From Streptomyces toyocaensis (GTDB lineage Bacteria; Actinomycetota; Actinomycetes; Streptomycetales; Streptomycetaceae), in the NCBI RefSeq assembly GCF_000725125.1, contig NZ_JFCB01000015.1, positions 102,081 through 166,080 of the forward strand: DNA of 64,000 nucleotides. The letters run 5' to 3'. Below are positions 34,716 through 43,732 of the stretch, in pieces. The translations under genes were made by a program, and so were the position numbers. The stretch's first letter is position 1. Every line of letters begins with the position of its first letter. The notes under the pieces were generated by a model. It searched no databases. It was not told where the DNA came from and saw nothing but the letters and a program-made list of their open reading frames with translations.

Positions 34716-36965
34716 ATGACCAGCACCACCGCCCCCGAGGCACCGGCCGCCGAGCAGCCGGCGGCCTCCGAGGTCGAGCTGCTCATCGGCGGGATGACCT
34801 GCGCCTCCTGCGCGGCCCGCGTCGAGAAGAAGCTCAACCGCATGGACGGCGTGACCGCCACGGTGAACTACGCGACGGAGAAGGCCCGGATCACCTACCC
34901 GCCGGGCGTCGAGGTCGCCGACCTGATCAGCACGGTGGTGCGCACCGGGTACACCGCCGAGGAGCCCGCGCCCCCGCGGGACGAGGGCGCCGGTACGCCC
35001 GCCGCGGAGGCCGACCCCGAACTGGCCGCCCTGCGCCGGCGGCTGACCGTCTCCGCGCTGCTCGCCCTGCCGGTCGTCCTGCTGGCGATGGTCCCGCCCC
35101 TGCAGTTCGACAACTGGCAGTGGCTCTCGCTCACCCTGGCCGCACCCGTCGTGGTCTGGGGCGCCGCCCCGTTCCACCGGGCCGCCTGGACCAACCTCCG
35201 GCACGGCGCGGCCACGATGGACACCCTGGTCTCCGTCGGCACCCTCGCCGCGTTCGGCTGGTCCCTGTGGGCGCTGTTCCTCGGCGACGCGGGCATGCCG
35301 GGCATGCGCCACCCCTTCGAGCTCACCGTCTCGCGCGCCGACGGCGCCTCCACCATCTACCTGGAGGTCGCGGCGGGCGTCACCGCCTTCATCCTGCTCG
35401 GCCGCTACCTGGAGGCCCGCTCCAAGCGGCGCGCGGGGGCGGCCCTGCGGGCACTGATGGAGCTGGGCGCCAAGGACGTGGCCGTGCTCCGGGACGGGCG
35501 CGAGGTGCGGATCCCGGCGGACCGGCTGGCCGTGGGCGACCGGTTCGTGGTGCGCCCCGGGGAGAAGATCGCCACCGACGGCACGGTGGTGGAGGGCACC
35601 TCCGCGGTGGACGCCTCCATGCTGACCGGCGAGTCCGTGCCGGTCGACGTCACCGTGGGCGACACCGTCACCGGCGCCACGGTCAACGCGGGCGGCCGGC
35701 TCGTCGTCGAGGCCACCCGGATCGGCTCCGACACCCGGCTCGCGCGGATGGCGCGGCTGGTGGAGGAGGCGCAGAACGGCAAGGCGCAGGTGCAGCGCCT
35801 CGCCGACCGGATCTCCGGGGTCTTCGTCCCCGTGGTGCTGCTGATCGCGGTCGCCACCTTCGGCGGGTGGCTCGGCGCGACCGGCGACACGGTCGCCGCG
35901 TTCACCGCCGCCGTCGCCGTGCTGATCATCGCGTGCCCGTGCGCCCTCGGACTCGCCACGCCGACCGCGCTGATGGTGGGCACCGGGCGTGGCGCCCAGC
36001 TCGGCATCCTCATCAAGGGCCCCGAGGTCCTGGAGTCCACCCGCCGCGTGGACACGGTCGTCCTGGACAAGACCGGCACGGTCACCACCGGACGGATGTC
36101 CCTGCAGGAGGTGTACACCGCCGAGGGCACGGACGAGCGGCGGCTGCTGCGGCTCGCGGGCGCTCTGGAGCACGCCTCCGAGCACCCCGTCGCCCGGGCG
36201 ATCGCAGCGGGGGCCGAGGAACGTGCGGGCGCGCTGCCGGGGGCCGACCACTTCGAGAACGTCCCCGGGCGGGGCGTGCGCGGGCGCGTGGAGGGCCACG
36301 AGGTCGCTGTGGGACGCCTCTTCGACGAGGTGCCGCCGGAGCTGGACCGGGCGCGGGAGGAGGCCGAGCGCGCGGGCCGTACGGCCGTGGTGGCCGGCTG
36401 GGACGGCGTGGCACGCGGTGTTCTCGCCGTCGCCGACGCCGTGAAGGAGACCAGCGCGGAGGCGGTGCGCGACCTGCGTGCGCTGGGGCTCACGCCGGTG
36501 CTGCTGACCGGCGACAACAGGACCGTGGCCGAGGCGGTGGCGCGGACCGTGGGCATCGACCAGGTGATCGCCGAGGTGTTGCCCGAGGACAAGGCGGACG
36601 TCGTGCGCCGGCTGCAGAAGGAGGGGCGCAGCGTCGCCATGGTCGGCGACGGCGTCAACGACGCGGCCGCACTGGCCGTCGCTGATCTGGGTCTCGCGAT
36701 GGGGACCGGCACGGACGCGGCGATCGAGGCGGGCGACCTGACCCTGGTCCGCGGCGACCTGCGGGTGGCGGCGGACGCGATACGGCTGTCCCGCCGGACC
36801 CTGGCCACCATCAAGGGCAATCTCGTCTGGGCCTTCGGCTACAACGTCGCCGCGCTGCCGCTGGCCGCCGCCGGACTGCTGAACCCCATGATCGCCGGTG
36901 CCGCCATGGCCTTCTCCTCGGTGTTCGTGGTGACGAACAGCCTGCGACTGCGGGCGTTTCATTGA
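34716..36965 (+). CDS. copA: Cu(I)-exporting P1B-type ATPase
   Basis: 749 residues. One N-terminal HMA domain (GGMTCASCAARVEKKLNRM), eight predicted membrane segments, the P1B metal-site motif CPC in IIACPCALGLATPTALMVG, phosphorylation motif DKTGTVTTG, the HP signature ASEHPVARAI, and hinge GDGVNDAAAL. The CPC plus the HMA motif indicates Cu(I). It exports copper at the cost of ATP. ATG 34716 was chosen because the 28 residues before it in the longer frame are unrelated to the family. It forms a copper-resistance unit with the chaperone gene. Confidence 0.95.
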   Translation: MTSTTAPEAPAAEQPAASEVELLIGGMTCASCAARVEKKLNRMDGVTATVNYATEKARITYPPGVEVADLISTVVRTGYTAEEPAPPRDEGAGTPAAEADPELAALRRRLTVSALLALPVVLLAMVPPLQFDNWQWLSLTLAAPVVVWGAAPFHRAAWTNLRHGAATMDTLVSVGTLAAFGWSLWALFLGDAGMPGMRHPFELTVSRADGASTIYLEVAAGVTAFILLGRYLEARSKRRAGAALRALMELGAKDVAVLRDGREVRIPADRLAVGDRFVVRPGEKIATDGTVVEGTSAVDASMLTGESVPVDVTVGDTVTGATVNAGGRLVVEATRIGSDTRLARMARLVEEAQNGKAQVQRLADRISGVFVPVVLLIAVATFGGWLGATGDTVAAFTAAVAVLIIACPCALGLATPTALMVGTGRGAQLGILIKGPEVLESTRRVDTVVLDKTGTVTTGRMSLQEVYTAEGTDERRLLRLAGALEHASEHPVARAIAAGAEERAGALPGADHFENVPGRGVRGRVEGHEVAVGRLFDEVPPELDRAREEAERAGRTAVVAGWDGVARGVLAVADAVKETSAEAVRDLRALGLTPVLLTGDNRTVAEAVARTVGIDQVIAEVLPEDKADVVRRLQKEGRSVAMVGDGVNDAAALAVADLGLAMGTGTDAAIEAGDLTLVRGDLRVAADAIRLSRRTLATIKGNLVWAFGYNVAALPLAAAGLLNPMIAGAAMAFSSVFVVTNSLRLRAFH

Positions 36966-37106
36966 GATCTCGAGTTGGGGTGCACCCCTGGAGTCCGGTA
37001 CGACCCTCACATAAGCTCTTCACAACGCTCACGCATCTTCTCTACGCTTGAGTCCTGTGAGCGGTTTGCGGACTCTTGCGCAGCTTGAAGACATATGCAA
37101 GAGACG

Positions 37107-37123
37107 CAGATCACAGTGATCTG
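37107..37123. promoter_or_regulatory. Perfect 17-bp palindrome CAGATCACAGTGATCTG
   Basis: 8-bp arms around a central A, in a non-coding, relatively AT-rich segment. It has the form of an operator for a dimeric repressor. The regulator and target are unknown. Confidence 0.6.
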
Positions 37124-37415
37124 AACGTAACCATCGAAGGGGTTCGAAGGTCTAAGTTGGCGATGTCGGGCAGCGTCTTGGGGGGCGCATCCTGACATCT
37201 GGGGATGTCTTGGGGGACTTTCCCAGAGATTGCGTTGCCGGGACACGTACCAGCGGGAAGCTTTGAGCGGCCCTCCCGACCGTGCGCTGTCCCGGCAGAC
37301 CGCACACCGACGAGTACGGCGGGTTCAGGTCCGTCCGTACTCACACAGCGATTCAGGCGCTGTCCTCACAGGCGCCCGGCCGGATCCCGTGGGGGGAATC
37401 CGCACCGGGACATGG

Positions 37416-37465
37416 AAGGCGCCCTGGTTCGTCGGCCCGTGGGGGGACCGGCGGCCGGGGCGCCT
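37416..37465 (+). terminator. Terminator-like hairpin in the copA-citA gap
   Basis: 9-bp arms AAGGCGCCC / GGGCGCCTT enclosing a GC-rich inner stem, followed by TTCC. It could end a + strand small RNA, or serve citA transcripts in the other direction. Confidence 0.5.
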
Positions 37466-37571
37466 TTTCCATACGCGCGTTCGGTTCCGCACGCGTGTTC
37501 TCGACGACGAAGCCCCGCACACAGCCGTCGGCGTGTACGGGGCCCGATGCGTTCGCGGCTCGGAGCGGCGG

Positions 37572-38861
37572 TCAGCGCTCCTCGACCGGGATGAAGTCGC
37601 GCTCGACGACACCCGTGTAGATCTGGCGCGGGCGGCCGATGCGGGAGCCCGGCTCCTTGATCATCTCGTGCCACTGGGCGATCCAGCCGGGCAGGCGGCC
37701 GAGGGCGAACAGGACCGTGAACATCTCGGTCGGGAAGCCCATGGCCCGGTAGATCAGGCCGGTGTAGAAGTCGACGTTCGGGTAGAGGCTGCGCGAGACG
37801 AAGTAGTCGTCGGAGAGCGCGTGCTCCTCCAGCTTCAGCGCGATGTCCAGCAGCTCGTCGGACTTGCCGAGGGCGGACAGCACGTCGTGCGCGGCGGCCT
37901 TGATGATCTTGGCGCGCGGGTCGAAGTTCTTGTAGACCCGGTGGCCGAAGCCCATCAGCCGGACGCCGTCCTCCTTGTTCTTCACCTTGCGGATGAAGGA
38001 GTCGACGTCGCCGCCGGCGTCGCGGATGCCCTCCAGCATCTCCAGCACCGACTGGTTGGCACCGCCGTGCAGCGGGCCCCACAGGGCGTTGATGCCGGCG
38101 GAGATCGAGGCGAACATGTTCGCCTGGGAGGAGCCGACCAGGCGGACGGTGGAGGTCGAGCAGTTCTGCTCGTGGTCCGCGTGCAGGATCAGCAGCTTGT
38201 CGAGGGCGGAGACGACGGTCGGGTCGAGCTCGTACTCCTGCGCGGGGACCGAGAACGTCATGCGCAGGAAGTTCTCGACGTAGCCGAGGTCGTTGCGCGG
38301 GTAGACGAACGGGTGACCGACCGACTTCTTGTAGGCATAGGCCGCGATCGTCGGGAGCTTGGCGAGCAGGCGGATGGTGGAGAGGTTGCGCTGCTGCTCG
38401 TCGAACGGGTTGTGGCTGTCCTGGTAGAAGGTGGACAGCGCCGAGACGACCGACGACAGCATGGCCATCGGGTGGGCGTCGCGCGGGAAGCCCCGGTAGA
38501 AGTTCTTGACGTCCTCGTGCAGCAGGGTGTGCTGCGTGATCTCGTCCTTGAACCCCGCAAGCTGGTCGACGGTCGGCAGCTCGCCGTTGATCAGCAGGTA
38601 GGCGACCTCCAGGAAGGTGGAGCGCTCGGCCAGCTGCTCGATCGGGTAGCCGCGGTACCGGAGGATGCCGGCCTCGCCGTCGAGATAGGTGACCGCGGAT
38701 TTATAGGCGGCGGTGTTGCCGTAGCCGCTGTCCAGCGTCACCAGACCGGTCTGGGCGCGGAGCTTTCCGATGTCGAAGCCCTTGTCACCGACGGTGCTGT
38801 CGATCACCGGGTAGGTGTACTCGCTGCCGTCGTACCGCAGTACTACAGAGTTGTCGCTCAC
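37572..38861 (-). CDS. citA: Citrate synthase
   Basis: 429 residues. It condenses oxaloacetate and acetyl-CoA to citrate, the entry step of the TCA cycle. Family landmarks: YRGYPIEQLAERSTFLEVAYLL, ILHADHEQNCSTSTVRLVGS (His), GPLHGGANQSVLEML (His), LMGFGHRVYKNFDPRA (substrate-binding HRVY) and a catalytic Asp region RSLYPNVDFYTGLIYRAMG. The type is the long bacterial (GltA-like) form. GTG 38861 follows GAGGGAAG; an in-frame GTG at 38873 lies within that ribosome site. It is monocistronic, with its own 230-bp upstream region. Confidence 0.97.
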   Translation of the reverse strand: MSDNSVVLRYDGSEYTYPVIDSTVGDKGFDIGKLRAQTGLVTLDSGYGNTAAYKSAVTYLDGEAGILRYRGYPIEQLAERSTFLEVAYLLINGELPTVDQLAGFKDEITQHTLLHEDVKNFYRGFPRDAHPMAMLSSVVSALSTFYQDSHNPFDEQQRNLSTIRLLAKLPTIAAYAYKKSVGHPFVYPRNDLGYVENFLRMTFSVPAQEYELDPTVVSALDKLLILHADHEQNCSTSTVRLVGSSQANMFASISAGINALWGPLHGGANQSVLEMLEGIRDAGGDVDSFIRKVKNKEDGVRLMGFGHRVYKNFDPRAKIIKAAAHDVLSALGKSDELLDIALKLEEHALSDDYFVSRSLYPNVDFYTGLIYRAMGFPTEMFTVLFALGRLPGWIAQWHEMIKEPGSRIGRPRQIYTGVVERDFIPVEER

Positions 38862-39093
38862 GTCTTCCCTCACCGACGTTGTGCCTCATCTTCGAGGTGC
38901 CCTGACTGTCTCTACCATCCCCCACTCGGCTCAGGAGAGTGCACTCGGGGTCGACCATCGGGCCTATTGGCGGCACTGAGTGCCGCCAACTTGCCCATCC
39001 TGCCCCCTGTGTTCTCCATCCGGAAGGCCTCTGTGACCTTCGTGACTCATTTGATCGATCATTTTTTGGTGACGGACCGTTCACAACGGTGCG

Positions 39094-41364
39094 TCACGCC
39101 CCTGAGAGGCGGGAACCGGCGAGGCGGAAGTCCAGCGCCGTACACCGGCGGCCCGCCGACACGGTGCGCACCGCCTGCCCGATCGCCTTGCGGGAGCCGA
39201 CGAGGACGACCAGCCGCTTCGCCCGGGTGACCGCCGTGTAGAGCAGGTTGCGCTGGAGCATCATCCAGGCGCCCGTGGTAACGGGGATGACGACCGCCGG
39301 GTACTCGCTGCCCTGGGAACGGTGGATGGTGACGGCGTAGGCGTGCGCCAGCTCGTCCAGCTCGTCGAAGTCGTACGGCACCTCCTCGTCCTCGTCGGTC
39401 AGTACCGTCAGGCGCTGGTCGACCGGGTCGAGCGAGGTGACCACGCCCACGGTGCCGTTGAAGACTCCGTTCTCCCCCTTCTCGTAATTGTTGCGGATCT
39501 GGGTGACCTTGTCGCCGACGCGGAAGACCCGGCCGCCGAACCGCTTCTCGGCGAGATCGGGGCGGCCGGGGGTGATCGCCTGCTGGAGCAGCCCGTTGAG
39601 CGTGCCCGCACCGGCCGGACCGCGGTGCATCGGGGCGAGCACCTGCACGTCACGGCGCGGGTCGAGGCCGAACTTCGCCGGGATGCGGCGCGCCGCGACG
39701 TCGACGGTGAGGCGGCCGGCCTCCTCGGTGTCGTCCTCGACGAAGAGGAAGAAGTCCTTCATGCCGTCGGTGACGGGGTGCTGCCCGGCGTTGATCCGGT
39801 GGGCGTTGGTCACCACACCGGACTGCTGGGCCTGGCGGAACACGCGGGTGAGCCGGACCGCCGGGACGGGGCCACCGGCGGCGAGCAGGTCCCTCAGCAC
39901 CTCCCCCGCGCCTACGCTGGGCAGCTGGTCGACGTCGCCGACGAAGAGCAGGTGAGCGCCCGGCGGCACCGCCTTGACCAGCTTGTTCGCGAGGAGCAGG
40001 TCCAGCATGGACGCCTCGTCGACCACCACCAGGTCGGCGTCGAGCGGGCGGTCCCGGTCGTAGGCGGCGTCGCCGCCGGGCTTGAGCTCCAGCAGGCGGT
40101 GGACGGTGGAGGCCTCGGCGCCGGTCAGCTCGGCGAGCCGCTTGGCGGCGCGGCCGGTGGGGGCGGCGAGCACCACCTTGGCCTTCTTGGCACGGGCCAG
40201 CTCCACGACGGACCGCACGGTGAACGACTTGCCGCACCCCGGTCCGCCGGTGAGGACGGCGACCCTCTCGGTGAGCGCGAGCCGGACGGCCGCCTCCTGT
40301 TCGGGGGCGAGGTCCGTGCCCGTACGTCCCTTCAGCCAGCCGAGCGCCTTGTCCCAGGCCACGTCCCGGAAGGCCGGCATCCGGTCCTCGTCGGTGCGGA
40401 GCAGGCGCTGCAGCTGGGCGGAGAGGGCGACCTCGGCGCGGTGGAAGGGGACGAGGTAGACGGCGGTGACGGGGTCGCCGCCCTGGGGGTCGGGGACCTT
40501 CTCGCGGACGACGCCGGGGTCCTCCCCGGGGTCCTCCGGCTCGGCGGCGAGCTGGGCGAGGCACTCGATCACCAGTCCGGTGTCCACCTGGAGCAGCTTG
40601 ACCGCGTCGGCGATCAGCTTCTCCTCGGGGAGGTAGCAGTGCCCCTGGTCGGTGGCCTGCGACAGCGCGTACTGCAGTCCGGCCTTCACGCGGTCGGGGC
40701 TGTCGTGCGGGATGCCGACGGACTGGGCGATCTTGTCGGCGGTGAGGAAGCCGATGCCCCAGACGTCGGCGGCGAGCCGGTACGGCTGGTTCTTCACGAC
40801 GGAGATGGAGGCGTCGCCGTACTTCTTGTAGATGCGCACGGCGATGGAGGTGGACACCTCGACGGTCTGGAGGAAGAGCATGACCTCCTTGATCGCCTTC
40901 TGCTCCTCCCAGGCGTCGGCGATCTTCCTCGTCCGCTTGGGGCCGAGACCGGGGACCTCGATGAGCCGTTTCGGCTCCTCCTCGATGATCGTGAGGGTGT
41001 CGGTGCCGAAGTGCTGCGTGATGCGGTCGGCGAAGACCGGGCCGATGCCCTTGACCAGGCCGGAGCCCAGGTAGCGGCGGATGCCCTGCACCGTGGCGGG
41101 CAGGACGGTCGTGTAGTTCTCGACGTGGAACTGCTTCCCGTACTGCGGGTGCGACCCCCAGCGTCCCTCCATCCGCAGGGACTCCCCCACCTGGGCCCCG
41201 AGCAGCGCGCCGACGACGGTGAGCAGATCGCCGGCGCCGCGGCCGGTGTCGACCCGGGCGACCGTGTAGCCGTTCTCCTCGTTGGCGTACGTGATGCGCT
41301 CCAGCACGCCTTCGAGCGTGGCGAGTCGGCGTTCGCCGGGGGCCGCGGATGGCTGGTTGGACAT
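39094..41364 (-). CDS. recD2: RecD2-type SF1B DNA helicase
   Basis: 756 residues. The N-terminal region has helix-hairpin-helix-like segments (SGLVKGIGPVFADRITQHFG; EVPGLGPKRTRKI). The helicase core has Walker A GGPGCGKSFT, motif II VVDEASMLD, motif III LLFVGDVDQLPSVGAG and C-terminal motifs including AYAVTIHRSQGSEYPAVV. This is the stand-alone 5'-3' RecD2/TraA-like helicase, not a RecBCD subunit; RecD2 limits fork stalling and recombination in bacteria that lack RecBC. The ATG at 41364 starts MSNQPSAAPGERRLATLEG. Stands alone downstream of the MarR gene. Confidence 0.93.
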   Translation of the reverse strand: MSNQPSAAPGERRLATLEGVLERITYANEENGYTVARVDTGRGAGDLLTVVGALLGAQVGESLRMEGRWGSHPQYGKQFHVENYTTVLPATVQGIRRYLGSGLVKGIGPVFADRITQHFGTDTLTIIEEEPKRLIEVPGLGPKRTRKIADAWEEQKAIKEVMLFLQTVEVSTSIAVRIYKKYGDASISVVKNQPYRLAADVWGIGFLTADKIAQSVGIPHDSPDRVKAGLQYALSQATDQGHCYLPEEKLIADAVKLLQVDTGLVIECLAQLAAEPEDPGEDPGVVREKVPDPQGGDPVTAVYLVPFHRAEVALSAQLQRLLRTDEDRMPAFRDVAWDKALGWLKGRTGTDLAPEQEAAVRLALTERVAVLTGGPGCGKSFTVRSVVELARAKKAKVVLAAPTGRAAKRLAELTGAEASTVHRLLELKPGGDAAYDRDRPLDADLVVVDEASMLDLLLANKLVKAVPPGAHLLFVGDVDQLPSVGAGEVLRDLLAAGGPVPAVRLTRVFRQAQQSGVVTNAHRINAGQHPVTDGMKDFFLFVEDDTEEAGRLTVDVAARRIPAKFGLDPRRDVQVLAPMHRGPAGAGTLNGLLQQAITPGRPDLAEKRFGGRVFRVGDKVTQIRNNYEKGENGVFNGTVGVVTSLDPVDQRLTVLTDEDEEVPYDFDELDELAHAYAVTIHRSQGSEYPAVVIPVTTGAWMMLQRNLLYTAVTRAKRLVVLVGSRKAIGQAVRTVSAGRRCTALDFRLAGSRLSGA

Positions 41365-41403
41365 GATCCGACGGTACCGGTGCGGTGTGACAGAGGGGCG
41401 CGG

Positions 41404-41895
41404 TCAGCGCTGCTCGTCCGGACGCGGGTGCGCGGGGCGGTGGTGTTCGGTGAGGGCGGTGAGCAGGCGGGTGAGTTCGGCCCCTTCGCCGGGGGTCAGG
41501 GGGGCGAGGAGTTCGCGCTGCGCGTCGTCGATGAGCGCGTCCAGGCGGTCGAGGCGGCGGCGGCCGGCGGGGGTGAGGGTGATGACGTTGCGGCGGCGGT
41601 CGGCGGGGTCGGGGTCGCGGCGGACGCACGCGGCGTCCGCCAGTTCGTTGAGGACGGCGACCATGTCGCTGCGGTAGATGCCGGTGCGGCGGCTGAGTTC
41701 GGCCTGGCTGGCGGCGCCGGCCTCGGCGAGCGTGACCAGCACGGCGAAGTGCCACTTGTGGGCGCCCTCGGCGGCCAGGCGCTCATTGACGAGCCGGTCG
41801 GCGACGAGCGCGGCCCCGGACAGCAGACGGCTGGGGATGGCGCGCAGCCGGGCCGGGGCGGGCTCGGGGGTCGGGCTCACAAGGTTCCTCCACAT
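41404..41895 (-). CDS. MarR-family repressor
   Basis: 163 residues. Winged helix-turn-helix: EAGAASQAELSRRTGIYRSD then MVAVLNELADAACVRRDPDP, with the wing RRRNVITLTPAGRRRLDRL. MarR proteins bind as dimers to palindromes in divergent promoters and let go when a phenolic or other ligand binds. Two copies of a palindromic site lie in the 83-bp gap to the epoxide-hydrolase gene, so autoregulation and control of that gene are very likely. ATG 41895. Confidence 0.92.
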   Translation of the reverse strand: MWRNLVSPTPEPAPARLRAIPSRLLSGAALVADRLVNERLAAEGAHKWHFAVLVTLAEAGAASQAELSRRTGIYRSDMVAVLNELADAACVRRDPDPADRRRNVITLTPAGRRRLDRLDALIDDAQRELLAPLTPGEGAELTRLLTALTEHHRPAHPRPDEQR

Positions 41896-41900
41896 CTTGT

Positions 41901-41941
41901 GTTAGTGACACTAACAGTCTACCTTCATTAGTGACACGAAC
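41901..41941. promoter_or_regulatory. Two MarR operators
   Basis: Perfect palindrome GTTAGTGACACTAAC (41901-41915) and a 13/15 match ATTAGTGACACGAAC (41927-41941), 26 bp apart, between divergent genes. Confidence 0.85.
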
Positions 41942-41978
41942 GTTCGTCTTCCCAACCATTACTCTCGGAGTGAGACCC

Positions 41979-43082
41979 GTGATCAAGCCGTTCCGCATCG
42001 ACATCCCCCAGGCCGACCTCGACGACCTCACCGACCGCCTCTCCCGTACCCGCTGGCCCAACGAGGTCGCCGACGCGGGGTGGGACTACGGCTTCCCGCT
42101 GACGCGGCTGAAGGAGCTCGCAGAGTACTGGCGCACCGGCTACGACTGGCGTGCGCACGAGGCCAGGCTTAACGAACTCCCGCACTTCACCACCGTGATC
42201 GACGGCCAGACCGTCCACTTCGTCCACGTGCGGTCCGCGAAGCCGGACGCGCTCGCGCTGGTCCTCACGCACGGCTGGCCCGGGTCGTTCCTGGAGTTCC
42301 TCGACGTGATCGAGCCGCTGTCGCGCGACTTCCACCTGGTGATTCCGTCCATCCCGGGATACGGCTTCTCGGGCCCGACCCACCGGCGCGGCTGGGACAT
42401 CGTCCACGTCGCCCGGGCCTGGGCCGAGCTGATGCGCCGCCTGGGCTACGAGCGCTACGGCGCGCAGGGCGGCGACTTCGGCTCGGGCATCTCCCTGGCG
42501 CTCGGTGCGGTGGCGCCTGAACAGGTCGTCGGAGTGCACGTCAACTACCTGCCCACCCGGCCGGACCCGGCCGCCGGCGTCGCCCTCTCGGACACGGACG
42601 AGGCCCGGCTGGACAAGGTCCGGCACCTGATGGCCCACCGCCCGCCGTACCAGGCGCTGCAGGCCACCACCCCGCAGACCATCGGCTACGCGCTCACCGA
42701 CTCACCCGTGGGCCAGCTCGCCTGGATCGCCGAGCGCTTCGCCCAGTGGACCGACCCCCGCTCGCCGGTCGGCGACGAACGGATACTCACCGACGTCTCC
42801 CTGTACTGGCTCACCGCCACCGCGGCCTCCTCGGCACGGCTGCACCGCGAGGCGCCACGGCGGGCCGAGCCGTGCCCGGTGCCGGTGGGTGTGGCGGTGT
42901 TCGCGCACGACATCACCCAGTCGGTGCGACCGCTGGCCGAGCGGCTGTACGACGTCCGGCACTGGTCGGAGTTCGAGCGCGGCGGCCACTTCGCCGCGAT
43001 GGAGGTACCGGACCTCCTCGCGGGGGACGTACGGGACTTCTTCCTCACCTTGCTGGGGAGGGCTGAAGCCTGCCTTGCCTGA
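41979..43082 (+). CDS. Epoxide hydrolase (EHN + alpha/beta hydrolase)
   Basis: 367 residues. The N-terminal EHN domain (FRIDIPQADLDDLTDRLSRT) matches that of microsomal-type epoxide hydrolases. The catalytic domain has oxyanion motif HGWPGS, nucleophile Asp in QGGDFGSG and the distal His in RGGHFAAME. It adds water to an epoxide, giving a diol, and suits detoxification. GTG 41979 was chosen because GGAG lies 8 bp before it, and because a GTG at 41931 would sit inside the second operator. Induced when the divergent MarR repressor is released. Confidence 0.9.
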   Translation: MIKPFRIDIPQADLDDLTDRLSRTRWPNEVADAGWDYGFPLTRLKELAEYWRTGYDWRAHEARLNELPHFTTVIDGQTVHFVHVRSAKPDALALVLTHGWPGSFLEFLDVIEPLSRDFHLVIPSIPGYGFSGPTHRRGWDIVHVARAWAELMRRLGYERYGAQGGDFGSGISLALGAVAPEQVVGVHVNYLPTRPDPAAGVALSDTDEARLDKVRHLMAHRPPYQALQATTPQTIGYALTDSPVGQLAWIAERFAQWTDPRSPVGDERILTDVSLYWLTATAASSARLHREAPRRAEPCPVPVGVAVFAHDITQSVRPLAERLYDVRHWSEFERGGHFAAMEVPDLLAGDVRDFFLTLLGRAEACLA

Positions 43083-43179
43083 ATGACGAGCGGACGCCGG
43101 CCAGCGGCACCAGGCACCCGACCTTCCCAACGAGCTCGCCGACGTTCTGCTGTGTACGGACGGGCCGCTGAAGACGCTG

Positions 43180-43686
43180 ATGCACCTGGCGCCGGGCAAA
43201 ATGAGCGGCATGGTCAACGAGGGGAACATCGGCTTCACGCTGCCGCGGGGGGCGACAGGCTTCTTCCGGCCGAAGGACGGCCGGCTCCCAAGGACTGACC
43301 TGCGAGCGTTCCGCGCCGCTCTGTATGCCGCTGCCCGCGTGGTCGGAGGCGAAGTGGGCGAGGTGGAGGAACAGGCATACCCCCGGACCTTCCACACCGC
43401 AACGATCGTCACACGCGCAGGCGAGAACATCGTCCTGTGCCACGCTCATCACCCCTGGGTCGCCTTCGCCCGGACGCGTCGGGACTGGTACGGGGAGGAG
43501 TTCCTCAACCCGCCGCCGTGGGCTCACACGTTCACCGACGCGGGCTTCGTCGTGCTTGGTCATGAACAACTCGTCACACCGCTCTCCCACGTGGACACCT
43601 CAGTGCTCACGCAGGGCGAGTGGCGTGAGGTGCGTTTCTACGGCATCACCACGTTGGGCGGAGTGCTCTTCAACGCGTGGGACTGA
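43180..43686 (+). CDS. Protein of unknown function, probably 5'-truncated
   Basis: 168 residues from ATG 43180. The same frame stays open and coding-like back to about 43117 (PDLPNELADVLLCTDGPLKT) with no ATG or GTG start before the TGA at 43084-43086, so the original N-terminus seems lost or a rare start is used. Recognisable features: RTFHTATIVTRAGENIVLCH and WGHxF-like WAHTFTDAGFVVLGHEQL. No membrane segment. Family not recognised. It lies 97 bp after the epoxide hydrolase and may be a remnant of a larger gene. Confidence 0.55.
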   Translation: MHLAPGKMSGMVNEGNIGFTLPRGATGFFRPKDGRLPRTDLRAFRAALYAAARVVGGEVGEVEEQAYPRTFHTATIVTRAGENIVLCHAHHPWVAFARTRRDWYGEEFLNPPPWAHTFTDAGFVVLGHEQLVTPLSHVDTSVLTQGEWREVRFYGITTLGGVLFNAWD

Positions 43687-43732
43687 CATCCACACGGGAG
43701 GCCGTGATCGACGCCGGACCATGAACGACAAG

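Larger units (their letters stand above)
36966..37571. other. 606-bp gap between convergent copA and citA; palindrome, terminator-like hairpin, candidate small RNA
   Basis: No reading frame with Streptomyces codon bias. Left part is AT-rich, with CTCTTGC (37073-37079) facing GCAAGAG (37097-37103), then the perfect palindrome CAGATCACAGTGATCTG (37107-37123). Further right, AAGGCGCCC (37416-37424) pairs with GGGCGCCTT (37456-37465) around an inner GC-rich hairpin, ending TTCC. Control-site-like and terminator-like elements about 350 bp apart without an ORF suggest a + strand small RNA. I recall, unverified, that a small RNA has been described beside citA in S. coelicolor. Confidence 0.45.

Noticed and set aside
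37205..37594. A + strand gene in the copA-citA gap
   Set aside because: The frame is Arg/Pro/Ser-rich with no ribosome site, and it runs into the antisense 3' end of citrate synthase.
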